In this document: piece by piece, positions 8,027 to 15,856 of the stretch
Layout of the letters: each line of letters begins with the position of its first letter
How positions within the stretch are numbered: position 1 is the first letter of the stretch
NCBI GenBank assembly: GCA_016293805.1
Contig: JAEDDI010000007.1
Coordinates: forward strand, 1-49,254
Source of the DNA: Bacillota bacterium
Lineage (GTDB): Bacteria; Bacillota; Clostridia; Peptostreptococcales; Anaerovoracaceae
Reading direction: 5' to 3'
Length of the DNA stretch: 49,254 nt
Translations under genes and position numbers: made by a program
Notes under the pieces: model-generated
What the model was told of the DNA's origin: nothing
Databases searched by the model: none
The model's input: the letters and a program-made list of their open reading frames with translations, nothing else

Positions 8027-8055
8027 CAGAAAGGGGAAAAATTTTTTAAAATTTA

Positions 8056-8097
8056 TTAGCACTCACTATTGACGAGTGCTAATAAAGGATGTATAAT
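8056..8097 (+). promoter_or_regulatory. CIRCE operator overlapping the hsp20 promoter
   Basis: TTAGCACTC-N9-GAGTGCTAA (8056-8082) is a perfect CIRCE element, the binding site of the heat-shock repressor HrcA. The -35 box TTGACG (8069-8074) lies inside it, and TATAAT (8092-8097) follows at 17 bases. HrcA binding would therefore block RNA polymerase directly. The transcript would carry a leader of about 80 bases before hsp20. Confidence 0.95.
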
Positions 8098-8184
8098 GTA
8101 ACTGTAATCGGGAAGAGGTTCCCGTTCAAAAGAGGTTTCAGATAGATTAAAGGGTATAGTTAATATTATTTGGAGGTGGAGATT

Positions 8185-8610
8185 ATGTTAATGCCAAGTA
8201 TTTTCGGAGAAAACTTATTTGATTCTTTCTTTAATGATTTTGCAAAAGTAGGCAGGACAGAAGTCCCAAAGGTGATGAAGACAGACATCAGGGAGGACGA
8301 GAAGGGCTTTGAGCTTGATATCGAGCTTCCGGGATGCAGCAGGGAAGATGTTTCAGCTGAACTGAAGGACGGTTACCTGACAATTGCAGGCAAGACTTCA
8401 TCATCGTCAGATGAGAAGGATGACTCTGGCAGGTTCATAAGACGCGAGAGATATCAGGGATCATGTTCAAGATCGTTCTTTGTGGGCGATGAACTTGAAC
8501 AGGAGGATATCAAGGCGAAATTCGAAAACGGAATCCTTAAGGTGTTTGTTCCAAAGAAGGAACCTAAGCCTCAGGTTGAAACAAGAAAGATGATTCAGAT
8601 TGAGGGATAA
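8185..8610 (+). CDS. Small heat-shock protein, Hsp20/alpha-crystallin family
   Basis: This ATP-independent holdase binds unfolding proteins in the cytoplasm. The 141-residue protein has a short N-terminal region with phenylalanine-rich sequence (GENLFDSFFNDF), the alpha-crystallin domain at about residues 32-125 (DIELPGCSREDVSAELKDG, then YLTIAGKT), and the A-x-x-x-NGILKVFVPK end motif followed by a C-terminal extension. GGAGGTGG lies six bases before the ATG at 8185; an earlier in-frame ATG at 8170 overlaps the ribosome site and is unlikely. It stands alone between a CIRCE promoter and a terminator, so heat control through HrcA is strongly expected. Confidence 0.95.
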   Translation: MLMPSIFGENLFDSFFNDFAKVGRTEVPKVMKTDIREDEKGFELDIELPGCSREDVSAELKDGYLTIAGKTSSSSDEKDDSGRFIRRERYQGSCSRSFFVGDELEQEDIKAKFENGILKVFVPKKEPKPQVETRKMIQIEG

Positions 8611-8622
8611 CCATTTGCAGGA

Positions 8623-8646
8623 AGAGTGCTCAGGCACTCTTTTTTA
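8623..8646 (+). terminator. Rho-independent terminator of hsp20
   Basis: AGAGTGC-TCAG-GCACTCT forms a 7-bp stem with a four-base loop and is followed by six T. Confidence 0.93.
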
Positions 8647-8659
8647 CTGTCATTTTTTC

Positions 8660-8668
8660 TGGTATACT
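8660..8668 (+). promoter_or_regulatory. Extended -10 promoter of the M20 peptidase gene
   Basis: TGG-TATACT has the extended -10 form and lies 21 bases before the start codon, directly after the hsp20 terminator. The -35 region is weak. Confidence 0.55.
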
Positions 8669-8688
8669 TTCTGCAGAGGGAGGATAAT

Positions 8689-9813
8689 ATGAGTGAATAT
8701 ATTAACGAGAAGAGAATGACAGATGAGTTTCTTCAGCTTGCCTGTATCGACAGTGTTTCATTTGGTGAAAGGCAGATTGCGGACATTCTGAAGGCAAAGC
8801 TTGAGGAACTCGGGTTTATTGTGCATGAGGATGATGCAGGAGCAGCCTATGGAAGCGATACAGGTAATATCTACGGGTTCCTGAAGGGGACACTTCCCGG
8901 AAAGCCGCTTCTTTTCTCTTCCCATATGGATACTGTTGTTCCATGCACGGGAAAGAAACCCTCGCTGAAGGATGGAGTTATATCATCCGATGGTACAACA
9001 GTGCTTGGAGGAGACGATATTTGCGGTATTGTTGAGATAATCGAGGCTGTACGCGCAATTTGTGAAAGCGGACAGTCACACAGGGATATCGAAGTGCTCT
9101 TTACAGTGGCCGAGGAGGTGTTCAGCAGAGGAGCCGCGGTATTTGACTATTCGATGATAAAAGCAGAAACAGCATTTACAGCAGACATGAGCAGGGGTGC
9201 GGGAACAGCTGCTCTAATGGCTCCTTCCATTATATCGTTTAAAGCCGATATATGCGGTAAAGCGGCGCACGCAGGATTTGAACCGGAGAATGGAATTCAT
9301 GCTGTTGCAGTTTCCGCCGCCGCCGTATCAGCTATGGACCTTGGACATGTGGACGGTGAGACTACTGTGAATATCGGCAGGATTGAAGGCGGAAATGCAG
9401 TCAATATAGTTCCTGAGAAGTGCGTCTGTGAAGGTGAAGTGAGAAGTTTTGACCATGAACATGCTCTTGCTGTAACAGATGATATAAAGAGATTATTCAT
9501 TGAAAAGGCAGATGAAGCGGGCGCATCATGTGAATTCACATACAGTATTGACGTCAGAGCTTTTGAGACCGGTGAGAATGAAGAAGCGCCGCAGCTTTTT
9601 GCCAGGGCCTGCAGACAGGAGGGAATAGATCCTGTGTTTGTAAGGACGTTCGGAGGAAGCGATAACAACAATTTCGCACTTCACGGTATACGCGGTATTG
9701 TTTTATCATGTGGCATGTATAATGCGCATTCTGTGCGGGAGTACGCAGTCGTTTCGGAAATGGTAAAATGTGCACGGATAATATCACGTATTATGTGCAT
9801 GAATGAACTTTAG
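8689..9813 (+). CDS. M20-family metallopeptidase, PepT-like
   Basis: This 374-residue zinc peptidase of the M20 family (peptidase T-like group) probably cleaves short peptides or acylated amino acids in the cytoplasm. Metal and catalytic residues are visible: His79 and Asp81 in SSHMDTV, Asp109-Asp110 in LGGDDICG, and Glu142-Glu143 in TVAEEVFSRGA. A dimerisation lid domain follows (AHAGFEPENGIHAV), then the last metal region (GMYNAHS). The start at 8689 has AGAGGGAGG upstream; a frame extension to 8626 would run through the hsp20 terminator and is rejected. The real substrate cannot be told from sequence. It may be cotranscribed with the membrane protein 23 bases downstream. Confidence 0.93.
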   Translation: MSEYINEKRMTDEFLQLACIDSVSFGERQIADILKAKLEELGFIVHEDDAGAAYGSDTGNIYGFLKGTLPGKPLLFSSHMDTVVPCTGKKPSLKDGVISSDGTTVLGGDDICGIVEIIEAVRAICESGQSHRDIEVLFTVAEEVFSRGAAVFDYSMIKAETAFTADMSRGAGTAALMAPSIISFKADICGKAAHAGFEPENGIHAVAVSAAAVSAMDLGHVDGETTVNIGRIEGGNAVNIVPEKCVCEGEVRSFDHEHALAVTDDIKRLFIEKADEAGASCEFTYSIDVRAFETGENEEAPQLFARACRQEGIDPVFVRTFGGSDNNNFALHGIRGIVLSCGMYNAHSVREYAVVSEMVKCARIISRIMCMNEL

Positions 9814-9836
9814 GACGCAGTAAAGGGGGTAATTAA

Positions 9837-10370
9837 ATGGGAAAGAGACAAACAGCCGCAGCGGCAGTTCTGCTTATCTTTACCGCAGCTGTATGCATGA
9901 TTGCAGATAATCCGCCGCTTTCATCCGTAATCGGGGCGTTTGCGGCAGCTGGGACTGCAGCTGCTTTATCACTATATCTCAGGCTGCCTGACAGATTGTA
10001 TTACCTTATACTGGTGTTTGTCTTCCTGGCCTCTCCTGTGGGGTCGGTCATAGACATGTACAGGATATGGCAGCCGTATGACAAGATAGTGCATTTTGCC
10101 AGCGGTATCCTGCTTGCAGCTGCAGCTTTTGAAATCGTTAAGAAACTTTGGGGGAATGATAAAGGAAATACGATGCATATGTCATTTGCATTTCTTTTTT
10201 CAAGTGCATGTGCCGGCATGTGGGAAATATTCGAATTTGCCGCCGACAGGCTGACGGGAGGAGATATGCAAAGGGGCATGGTTGATACAGTAACTGATAT
10301 GATTGCAGGAAATGCAGGAGCAGTATGTTTTGTTCTGATTACTGCATGTATTTTCAGGAGAGGCAAATAA
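9837..10370 (+). CDS. DUF2238/YjdF-like integral membrane protein
   Basis: This 177-residue protein has about five predicted membrane helices (residues 6-24, 29-47, 52-70, 85-101, and 150-172, plus a possible one at 113-130). The conserved family pattern is visible: YDKIVHFASGILLA in the middle and MWEIFEFAADRLTGGD followed by DTVTDMIAGNAGA near the end. These His, Glu and Asp residues within membrane segments are the hallmark of the DUF2238 group, whose function is not known. AAAGGGGG precedes the start. It is 23 bases after the M20 peptidase gene and likely shares its message. Confidence 0.82.
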   Translation: MGKRQTAAAAVLLIFTAAVCMIADNPPLSSVIGAFAAAGTAAALSLYLRLPDRLYYLILVFVFLASPVGSVIDMYRIWQPYDKIVHFASGILLAAAAFEIVKKLWGNDKGNTMHMSFAFLFSSACAGMWEIFEFAADRLTGGDMQRGMVDTVTDMIAGNAGAVCFVLITACIFRRGK

Positions 10371-10403
10371 GTTAAAATTTACCTTAAATAACTGCACATG
10401 ACA

Positions 10404-10430
10404 TTTACATATCATATATTATGGTATAAT
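10404..10430 (+). promoter_or_regulatory. Promoter of the AbiEi-like gene
   Basis: TTTACA (10404-10409) and an extended -10 TGG-TATAAT (10422-10430) are 15 bases apart. Transcription would begin near 10437, which excludes the earlier in-frame ATG at 10398 and supports the start at 10488 or 10491. Confidence 0.65.
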
Positions 10431-10490
10431 CGGTGGGAGAAAAATGCTTTGCTCCCGCCTTTTATATCTGCGGAGCCGGAAAGGGAAATG

Positions 10491-11075
10491 ATGATAAAGA
10501 CAATTGCAGAACTGAGAGAGGATTACATTGAATACGGCAATCCCGACTGGAAGATAAAGCGAATGGTCGAGAACGGCCATATTTTTCAGGTCAAGAGAGG
10601 GATTTATGAGACGAATGGAAATGTGCCGGGAAGATATCTTGCAGCTGCAATACAGACGCCGTCATATCTTTCGTTTGAGTATGCGCTGGTATATTACGGA
10701 ATTCTCAAGGAGGACAGTTTTGGATATACATCCGCAACATGCGGAGTGAAGAAACACAAGAAATATGAAAATCATTTCGGAAACTACTATTATCAGGATG
10801 TTCCGGGCGCCGTGTTTGATACAGGAATTGAGCATATGGAGGAAGAAGGATATGAATACGATATTGCTGATCCCGAGAAAGCGGTGTGCGACCTCCTTTA
10901 TAAGGCAGGTGCAATGAACAATATGCAGGAAATGCGCAGATACCTGTTTGAGGAGCTTGGTATATGGCCTGATGATTTTTTCGGACTTAAGCTGGAAAAC
11001 ATGTACAGTTACAGCAGGATGTACAGATCAAGGAACCACAGAATACTGGAAAGACTTATAAACACGGTTAAATGA
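10491..11075 (+). CDS. AbiEi-like antitoxin/transcriptional regulator
   Basis: The 194-residue protein has the winged helix-turn-helix arrangement seen in type IV AbiEi antitoxins and related regulators: KIKRMVENGHIFQVKRGIYE at about residues 20-40, then a hallmark segment around PSYLSFEYALVYYGI and a conserved DPEKAVCDLLY stretch. In complete systems AbiEi represses its operon and neutralises the nucleotidyltransferase toxin AbiEii. No AbiEii gene follows here; a terminator begins one base after the stop. It may be an orphan regulator. The start is 10488 or 10491 (ATGATG), both compatible with GGAAAGGG upstream. The N-terminal assignment is firm, the biological role is not. Confidence 0.8.
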   Translation: MIKTIAELREDYIEYGNPDWKIKRMVENGHIFQVKRGIYETNGNVPGRYLAAAIQTPSYLSFEYALVYYGILKEDSFGYTSATCGVKKHKKYENHFGNYYYQDVPGAVFDTGIEHMEEEGYEYDIADPEKAVCDLLYKAGAMNNMQEMRRYLFEELGIWPDDFFGLKLENMYSYSRMYRSRNHRILERLINTVK

Positions 11076-11076
11076 T

Positions 11077-11107
11077 GAGACCAGAGTAAAATCAGGTCTC
11101 TTTTTTT
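11077..11107 (+). terminator. Rho-independent terminator of the AbiEi-like gene
   Basis: GAGACC and GGTCTC form a 6-bp stem around a 12-base loop, followed by seven T. Confidence 0.88.
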
Positions 11108-11110
11108 GTA

Positions 11111-11323
11111 GATATCATAATCGGATGCAGCGGATATACTCTGGGAGTGGGAGTTCTCAGAGGCATTGTGGCGGACGGTCTCGTTTCAGTAAAACTCAAA
11201 GAGCAGGAGGAAGTAATCCTGGGATATATTGTACGTGCAGGGCAGAAGATGAGTGATGCGGGTAAAAGGTATATTGAGATACTCAGACAGCTGATTGATG
11301 AGATGAACCTGGATAATAGTTAG
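11111..11323 (+). pseudogene. LysR-type regulator, C-terminal remnant
   Basis: The frame encodes about 70 residues matching the end of a LysR effector domain: GVGVLRGIVADGLVSVKLKE, then ILGYIVRAGQKMSDAGKRYIEIL, ending in a TAG stop. There is no start codon or ribosome site, and the DNA-binding domain and most of the effector domain are missing. The remnant starts immediately after the T-run of the preceding terminator, so the rest was lost by deletion, possibly when the AbiEi-like gene arrived. It is not expected to make a working protein. Confidence 0.75.
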
Positions 11324-11421
11324 AAAAACGGGGAAATAACGGCAAGAAAGTACATAAGAATCTGAAGATACTGTGAAATAATGCCCGTTGAATGTCTGTT
11401 TTCACATGGAGTGACGACGGA

Positions 11422-11432
11422 TTTGATATAAT
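11422..11432 (+). promoter_or_regulatory. -10 region of the phzF-like gene
   Basis: TTGATATAATA contains TATAAT at 11427-11432 with TGA in front, an extended -10. It lies 49 bases before the start codon. The -35 candidate TTCACA at 11401-11406 is 20 bases away, so it is weak. Confidence 0.5.
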
Positions 11433-11480
11433 ATATGAATCTCAGGGTGATGAGAGTAATGATTAGAAAGGCGGGATAAT

Positions 11481-12260
11481 ATGAAGCAGTATATAGTGGA
11501 TGCATTTGCAGATGAACTCTTTGGCGGCAACCCGGCGGCGATTGTGCCGTGCGACAGCATGCCGTCATCTGAGCTTATGCAGAAGATAGCGATTGAGAAC
11601 AATTATTCTGAAACGGCATTTGTTGTACGGAAGGCGGAAGGATACTATGAACTCAAATGGTATACTCCCGGCGGAGAAATTGACCTGTGCGGACATGCAA
11701 CTCTTGGAACGGCGTTTGTAATCTGCAGGTTTATCGATCCGGGAATTGAGAAGATGCATTTTGACACTATCGGCGGAGAACTGACTGTAGTCAGCAATGA
11801 TGAGGGGTTTACTATGGAGTTTCCGGCAGGAAGTACAGCAAGGATACCGGTAGGAAAGGAGATTTCTGATGCGACATCCGGTCTTGCAGAAAAGGCATAC
11901 TATGATGGAGGAGATATGGTCGTGCTTGTCAAGGATGAAAAATCCCTTGCAGAGTTTGAGCCTGATTCGGAGAAGATAAAACGTGTAGAGGGGGTTGGAC
12001 TTGTGATGACTGCGCCTTCTGAAGAATACGATTTCGTATCGAGATGTTTTTATCCCAAAATGGGGGTTGCGGAAGATCCTGTGACAGGAAGAGCTCACAC
12101 TTTCCTTGCGCCGCTGTGGTCACAGTGGCTGGCAAAGGATACTATGAAGGCAAAACAGATATCGGAGAGAGGCGGAGTTCTAACTGTGCGCTGCGAAGGA
12201 GACAGGGTGTTCATCTCCGGGAATGTCCAGCTGTTCATGACGGGAGAAATATTTGTATGA
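11481..12260 (+). CDS. PhzF-family isomerase
   Basis: This 259-residue protein belongs to the PhzF/diaminopimelate-epimerase-like fold, whose members shift double bonds or epimerise without metal or cofactor. It shows the family marks: FGGNPAA at residues 14-20, the catalytic Glu44 in NNYSETAFV, the GHATLGTA motif at 71-78, and the second-domain signature VAEDPVTGRAHTFLAP. Genes of this type are widespread in bacteria that make no phenazine, and the substrate here is unknown. The ribosome site is AAAGGCGGG. It is a single-gene unit that ends at a terminator shared with the convergent deacetylase. Confidence 0.92.
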   Translation: MKQYIVDAFADELFGGNPAAIVPCDSMPSSELMQKIAIENNYSETAFVVRKAEGYYELKWYTPGGEIDLCGHATLGTAFVICRFIDPGIEKMHFDTIGGELTVVSNDEGFTMEFPAGSTARIPVGKEISDATSGLAEKAYYDGGDMVVLVKDEKSLAEFEPDSEKIKRVEGVGLVMTAPSEEYDFVSRCFYPKMGVAEDPVTGRAHTFLAPLWSQWLAKDTMKAKQISERGGVLTVRCEGDRVFISGNVQLFMTGEIFV

Positions 12261-12264
12261 AAGA

Positions 12265-12297
12265 AGCGTCTGCAGGAAATGCAGACGCTGTATTTTT
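12265..12297. terminator. Terminator between convergent genes
   Basis: AGCGTCTGCA-GGAAA-TGCAGACGCT is a perfect 10-bp stem followed by GTATTTTT on the plus strand. On the minus strand TTCTTTC follows, so it may serve both genes. Confidence 0.9.
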
Positions 12298-13354
12298 ATC
12301 TGAATGAGGTGTATACCTTTCCGGGTCTGAGAGTGACTCCCTTGATCATGGCCATCTCATCTATTGTTACAAGCTGATACCCTTTCTTTACAAGCGCAGG
12401 AATTATGCGTGATGATGCATTTGCAGTTGCGCTGTAAAGATCGTGCATCAGAATGATATCACCGTCTCTGACATTGTTCATGACAGCAGAATATGTGCTG
12501 GATGAACTTTGAGTTTTCCAGTCAAGAGTATCGATTGACCAGAGAATAATAGGCATTTTCACGGCGCTGTTGATTGATGATGATACAAATCCGCCCGGCG
12601 TTCTGCACACTGTGACCGATGCGCCGTATGATGCAGCTTTGGAATTGCATCGTGATATCTGACGGCTTATGGCGGAACTGCTCATGGTGTTGTAATAAGG
12701 GTGGGACCAGGAATGATTTCCAATCTGATTGCCGGCCTTCACAACAGCACTGAAAGAGTCAGAATAAGAGGAAATTCTGTTTCCCACAACGAAGAAAGTG
12801 GCAAGCCCGCCGTTCTTTTTTAAAGTGCTGAGTATCAGTTTTGTATTGGAAGAAGGACCGTCATCGTATGTCAGACATACTGCTTTTCTGTTTTTGTAGA
12901 CCTTTCTTACAAGAACACCCTTCCTGCTGAAAGTACATGCATTGCCGCCAACCTTGTACAGACCGTTCTTGAGAGCCTTGCCCTTTCTGAAATAGTACTT
13001 ATTGCCGTCTATTGTCTTCCAGCCGCTCTGTGCCTTTCCGTCACTGCCGAAATAGTAGGTCGATCCGGATATTGTTCTGAGTCCTGTGAGCATGGCACCT
13101 TTCGTTTTGCCGAAATAGTAGGTGTCATTGTCTATTACTGTAAGACCTCTGGCCATTTCGCCGTTTTCATAGTAGTAATATGTCCTGCCGTCAAGAACGA
13201 CAAATCCCCTAAGAGGAGTATCCGGTGTTTCTTCTGATGGTTCTTCAGCTGCCGGTTCCTCTGCATAAACTGTAAGCGATGTACTGAAAGTAAAAGTGAA
13301 AAGCACCGCGACAGACAGAATAAGACATAACAGTATTTCTTTTTTTCTTCTCAT
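12296..13354 (-). CDS. Secreted polysaccharide deacetylase with cell-wall-binding repeats
   Basis: This 352-residue protein probably removes acetyl groups from peptidoglycan N-acetylglucosamine outside the cell, a change that often gives lysozyme resistance. Residues 1-31 are a signal peptide ending at VYAEE. After an acidic Pro-rich linker come four aromatic wall-binding repeats of the choline-binding type at about 50-150 (GRTYYYYENGEMARG, STYYFGSDGKAQSGW, NKYYFRKGKALKNG). The NodB catalytic domain starts near 158: TYDDG with Asp164 and Asp165, His214-x3-His218, RTPGG at 251-255, DTLDW at 275-279 and MHD at 303-305. I chose the start at 13354 since GGAGG lies upstream; an ATG at 13369 overlaps that site. 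Confidence 0.92.
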   Translation of the reverse strand: MRRKKEILLCLILSVAVLFTFTFSTSLTVYAEEPAAEEPSEETPDTPLRGFVVLDGRTYYYYENGEMARGLTVIDNDTYYFGKTKGAMLTGLRTISGSTYYFGSDGKAQSGWKTIDGNKYYFRKGKALKNGLYKVGGNACTFSRKGVLVRKVYKNRKAVCLTYDDGPSSNTKLILSTLKKNGGLATFFVVGNRISSYSDSFSAVVKAGNQIGNHSWSHPYYNTMSSSAISRQISRCNSKAASYGASVTVCRTPGGFVSSSINSAVKMPIILWSIDTLDWKTQSSSSTYSAVMNNVRDGDIILMHDLYSATANASSRIIPALVKKGYQLVTIDEMAMIKGVTLRPGKVYTSFR

Positions 13355-13393
13355 TTGTTCAACCTCCATGACTGTTCCGGTATCTGTATATCC

Positions 13394-13402
13394 ATTGTAC
13401 CA
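13394..13402 (-). promoter_or_regulatory. Extended -10 promoter of the deacetylase gene
   Basis: Read on the minus strand, TGG-TACAAT is an extended -10 about 40 bases before the deacetylase start codon. Confidence 0.55.
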
Positions 13403-13417
13403 TATAATATATGGGTG

Positions 13418-13426
13418 TGATATAAT
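13418..13426 (+). promoter_or_regulatory. Extended -10 promoter of the small gene/methyltransferase operon
   Basis: TGA-TATAAT (13418-13426) is an extended -10. Transcription would begin near 13433, so the ATG at 13431 would be at or before the first base of the message. GCGGAGG at 13441-13447 is the first ribosome site. Confidence 0.6.
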
Positions 13427-13455
13427 TTAGATGAATAACAGCGGAGGAAAGGTGC

Positions 13456-13686
13456 ATACAAAGTATTAATAATGACGAAAAAATCCCTGCTGATTTTGAA
13501 TACAATGACGCTATAATCGAGGGTTCGGGCGTATATATCGAGGAACTCAGGAAAGCCATTGAGACAAGAGGAATCAAAATGCCTCCGTTTTACGGACTTG
13601 CACTCGATGATGAATCGGTAGACATGGATAAGATACTTTCCGATTTTGAGAACTTTATACGCGGCGTCTGCGAACAGGAGCAGTAA
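13456..13686 (+). CDS. Small acidic protein with non-standard start codon
   Basis: Bases 13456-13683 encode 76 residues that read as real protein (FEYNDAIIEGSGVYIEELRK, then FYGLALDDESVDMDKILSDF) in the codon style of the neighbours, ending at TAA 13684-13686. In this frame there is no ATG, GTG or TTG between the upstream stop at 13432 and the codon at about residue 42. A GGAGG site (13443-13447) stands eight bases before an ATA codon at 13456, the spacing expected of a true start. Either ATA is used, or an ATG has mutated, or the base is misread, or translation starts at ATG 13431 and shifts +1. The protein is acidic, has no membrane segment and no family I know. The methyltransferase fusion gene begins 20 bases later, so the two form an operon. 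Confidence 0.6.
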   Translation: MQSINNDEKIPADFEYNDAIIEGSGVYIEELRKAIETRGIKMPPFYGLALDDESVDMDKILSDFENFIRGVCEQEQ

Positions 13687-13706
13687 CGAATATGCAGGAG
13701 GAAACA

Positions 13707-15701
13707 ATGAACTATCAGTATCCTGATAAAGATGACAGACTTACAATGCAACTCATAGAAGGAGAGTATGAAAGCGCATACTGGGAAGCCAGCGAGAAAA
13801 ATGTCCTTGAGAAGGCTTTTGATGCAATTAAAGATATGCCGGAAAAAGACGATATCAAGAAACTCCTCGATCTTGGATGCGGAAAGGGAAGACTTATCCC
13901 TGTTTTTATCGAACTGGTTGGGGAGATAACTGCAGCTGAACCGGATGCGGAAAGATTTGCATCTGCAGCAGAAGAAGGGGCAAGAGCAGAGAGAACAAGC
14001 GGCAGGCATATAGATGTTCTGAACGGAGATATCAGTGCCGTGCCGGATGACAGAATCTTTGATGTTGTGCTTTCAAGCCATGTTATGCAGCATATTACCA
14101 GAAACATGGCAAGAGAAATGTTCAGAGATATTTCCTCACGTCTTGAAGAGGGAGGACTTGTCATAATGACAACAACACATACTTCAGAAGATGAGGACAG
14201 GTTCTTCTGTGAGACAGCTGTTGACGGAATGAGGAAGGAAACAGAAATAACAGGGGATGAGTTCGATTCTATGTTCGGCAGGGAGGGTATCCTGCCTGTA
14301 AGAATTTTCTCTGAAAAGAGCATACTGTCAATGGCAGAAGATGTGCAGCTTGAACCTGTCGATATATACTGCTATCACTTCAAAGGACACAGCAGCGTTT
14401 CAGAGGATGAGGAATGCTGCAGAGCCGGCAGCACAGAGGCTGCAAGGGATGTGATGTATATCTTCAGGAAAAAGGATACGAGAATAGATGCTGATATATG
14501 CTACAGATTCAGCTTCAGCATATATGATGAGGATGAAGGACTGCGAACTGATGATGAGCAGGCACTGAGAGATGCAATATGCAGGAATCTCAAAGATACA
14601 GTATTTTATGATTCTGAAGAGGCCGCAGACGAACCGGTTTTCAGAGATCTGAGGACATGTGAGGGCTTTCTTCACGGAGGAGGACTTCCTTTTGAATGCT
14701 TCAGAACGCTTGTCAGAGATTATCAGCTTTCACTTGACGGATATGATGTCACAAACAGCAGTGTTCTCATAACAGTATTTCCGCAGACTGATACGGCCCA
14801 GATATGTGTGGGAATCAGCGTTTGTGACGTGGGAATAGACGATCTTGTATATTTCAAGCAGCTTCAGGCAAACGGGGCGGGATTCAGATGCGAAGGAAGA
14901 GAAGATATCTCTGTCCGTGAAATATTCAGAGAAGTGAGTTCGTCGCTCATGAGAAATGTTTCAGATGTCGAGGAATCCTATCTGGTCGAGATAAACAGAT
15001 ACGGCATGTATGAAGACGTCAACCGAATAATCGAAGAGAATCCGGAGAAAGTATATGGAATAATGTGCGGAGATGAAGGGTGGAGACATGTTCCCTTCGC
15101 TCTTGCGAGGACCAGGATGAAAAACAGCTGGGGCTCCAGAGAATTTGTAAGACTGATATCGTTCGGTTCGACATCGGTGCTTTTCAACCTGCACAACTGC
15201 CCTGCGGCTCAGGCATACAGAGAGAACAGAAGAATATATGATGAAAAATATTATGGAGATATCAATTCGTATTTTCTGATGAACAGCAGTTTTGCCGGAA
15301 TCAATCACGGAGTGTTCTTTTCAATAGAACTTGTGATGGTTGTGAAGACTATATGCAACAGAATTCTGAACAGACAGAGCAGCTTTTACCTTCAGAAAAG
15401 CATCAATGTGAACAGGGACATCCACAGGACCAAAGCTTTCAGAGGCGAACTGCTTGCAACTCTTTCAAGGGTTGAAAAGATCGAAATAACGGAAATAGGA
15501 GAGATGGAGAAAGTCATCATGGACAGCCACAACATTAATCCGATTATTGAGAAGATCAAATATCTTCTTGATCTTGTCGAATCGGAACTGGATCTTCTTT
15601 ATCAGAACAGCACCAACAGACTTATCAATATACTTACTGTTGCGGGCCTGATACTTTCTGTTATAGGCATTATAGCTCAAGTTTACAGCAGTACCGTTTA
15701 A
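13707..15701 (+). CDS. Methyltransferase fused to a CorA-like membrane-anchored region
   Basis: This 664-residue protein begins with a class I SAM-dependent methyltransferase: motif I LLDLGCGKGRL at 53-63, acidic AEPD at 77-80, NGDIS at 106-110, LSSHVMQHI at 122-130 and a post-motif EEGGLVIMTTTH. From about residue 260 follows a long region of unknown fold. The last 130 residues are predicted helical, with a heptad-like stretch (IIEKIKYLLDLVESELDLLY) leading into NRLINILTVAGLILSVIGII, one membrane helix at about 641-659. The phrase LLYQNSTNRLINILTV resembles the end of CorA-type transporters, but the GMN motif is absent. I start at 13707 because AGGAGG lies seven bases upstream; ATG 13692 overlaps that site. 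The substrate is unknown. Confidence 0.78.
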   Translation: MNYQYPDKDDRLTMQLIEGEYESAYWEASEKNVLEKAFDAIKDMPEKDDIKKLLDLGCGKGRLIPVFIELVGEITAAEPDAERFASAAEEGARAERTSGRHIDVLNGDISAVPDDRIFDVVLSSHVMQHITRNMAREMFRDISSRLEEGGLVIMTTTHTSEDEDRFFCETAVDGMRKETEITGDEFDSMFGREGILPVRIFSEKSILSMAEDVQLEPVDIYCYHFKGHSSVSEDEECCRAGSTEAARDVMYIFRKKDTRIDADICYRFSFSIYDEDEGLRTDDEQALRDAICRNLKDTVFYDSEEAADEPVFRDLRTCEGFLHGGGLPFECFRTLVRDYQLSLDGYDVTNSSVLITVFPQTDTAQICVGISVCDVGIDDLVYFKQLQANGAGFRCEGREDISVREIFREVSSSLMRNVSDVEESYLVEINRYGMYEDVNRIIEENPEKVYGIMCGDEGWRHVPFALARTRMKNSWGSREFVRLISFGSTSVLFNLHNCPAAQAYRENRRIYDEKYYGDINSYFLMNSSFAGINHGVFFSIELVMVVKTICNRILNRQSSFYLQKSINVNRDIHRTKAFRGELLATLSRVEKIEITEIGEMEKVIMDSHNINPIIEKIKYLLDLVESELDLLYQNSTNRLINILTVAGLILSVIGIIAQVYSSTV

Positions 15702-15757
15702 GGTACAGGGGGATGACATACAATACGAAGAGAGTTAAGGCAGAAGCTTTAATCATC

Positions 15758-15794
15758 ATGCGGAATCTGTTCAGAGTGCAAACAGATTCCGCAT
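15758..15794. repeat. Perfect 14-bp inverted repeat
   Basis: Read inward, ATGCGGAATCTGTT (15758-15771) pairs perfectly with AACAGATTCCGCAT (15781-15794) around a 9-base loop. No T-run follows. It may be a transcript-end stabiliser for the methyltransferase gene or a protein-binding site. Confidence 0.65.
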
Positions 15795-15856
15795 TCCCCG
15801 TTCAGGTGGATGAAATATCAGGCATAAGTGTGCCTTTATAAATGAATGTGACTGTA

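Noticed and set aside
13715..14323. Long open frame of about 200 codons on the minus strand inside the methyltransferase gene
   Set aside because: It mirrors the codon pattern of the real gene, is rich in Ser and Leu, has no ribosome site and no recognisable domain.
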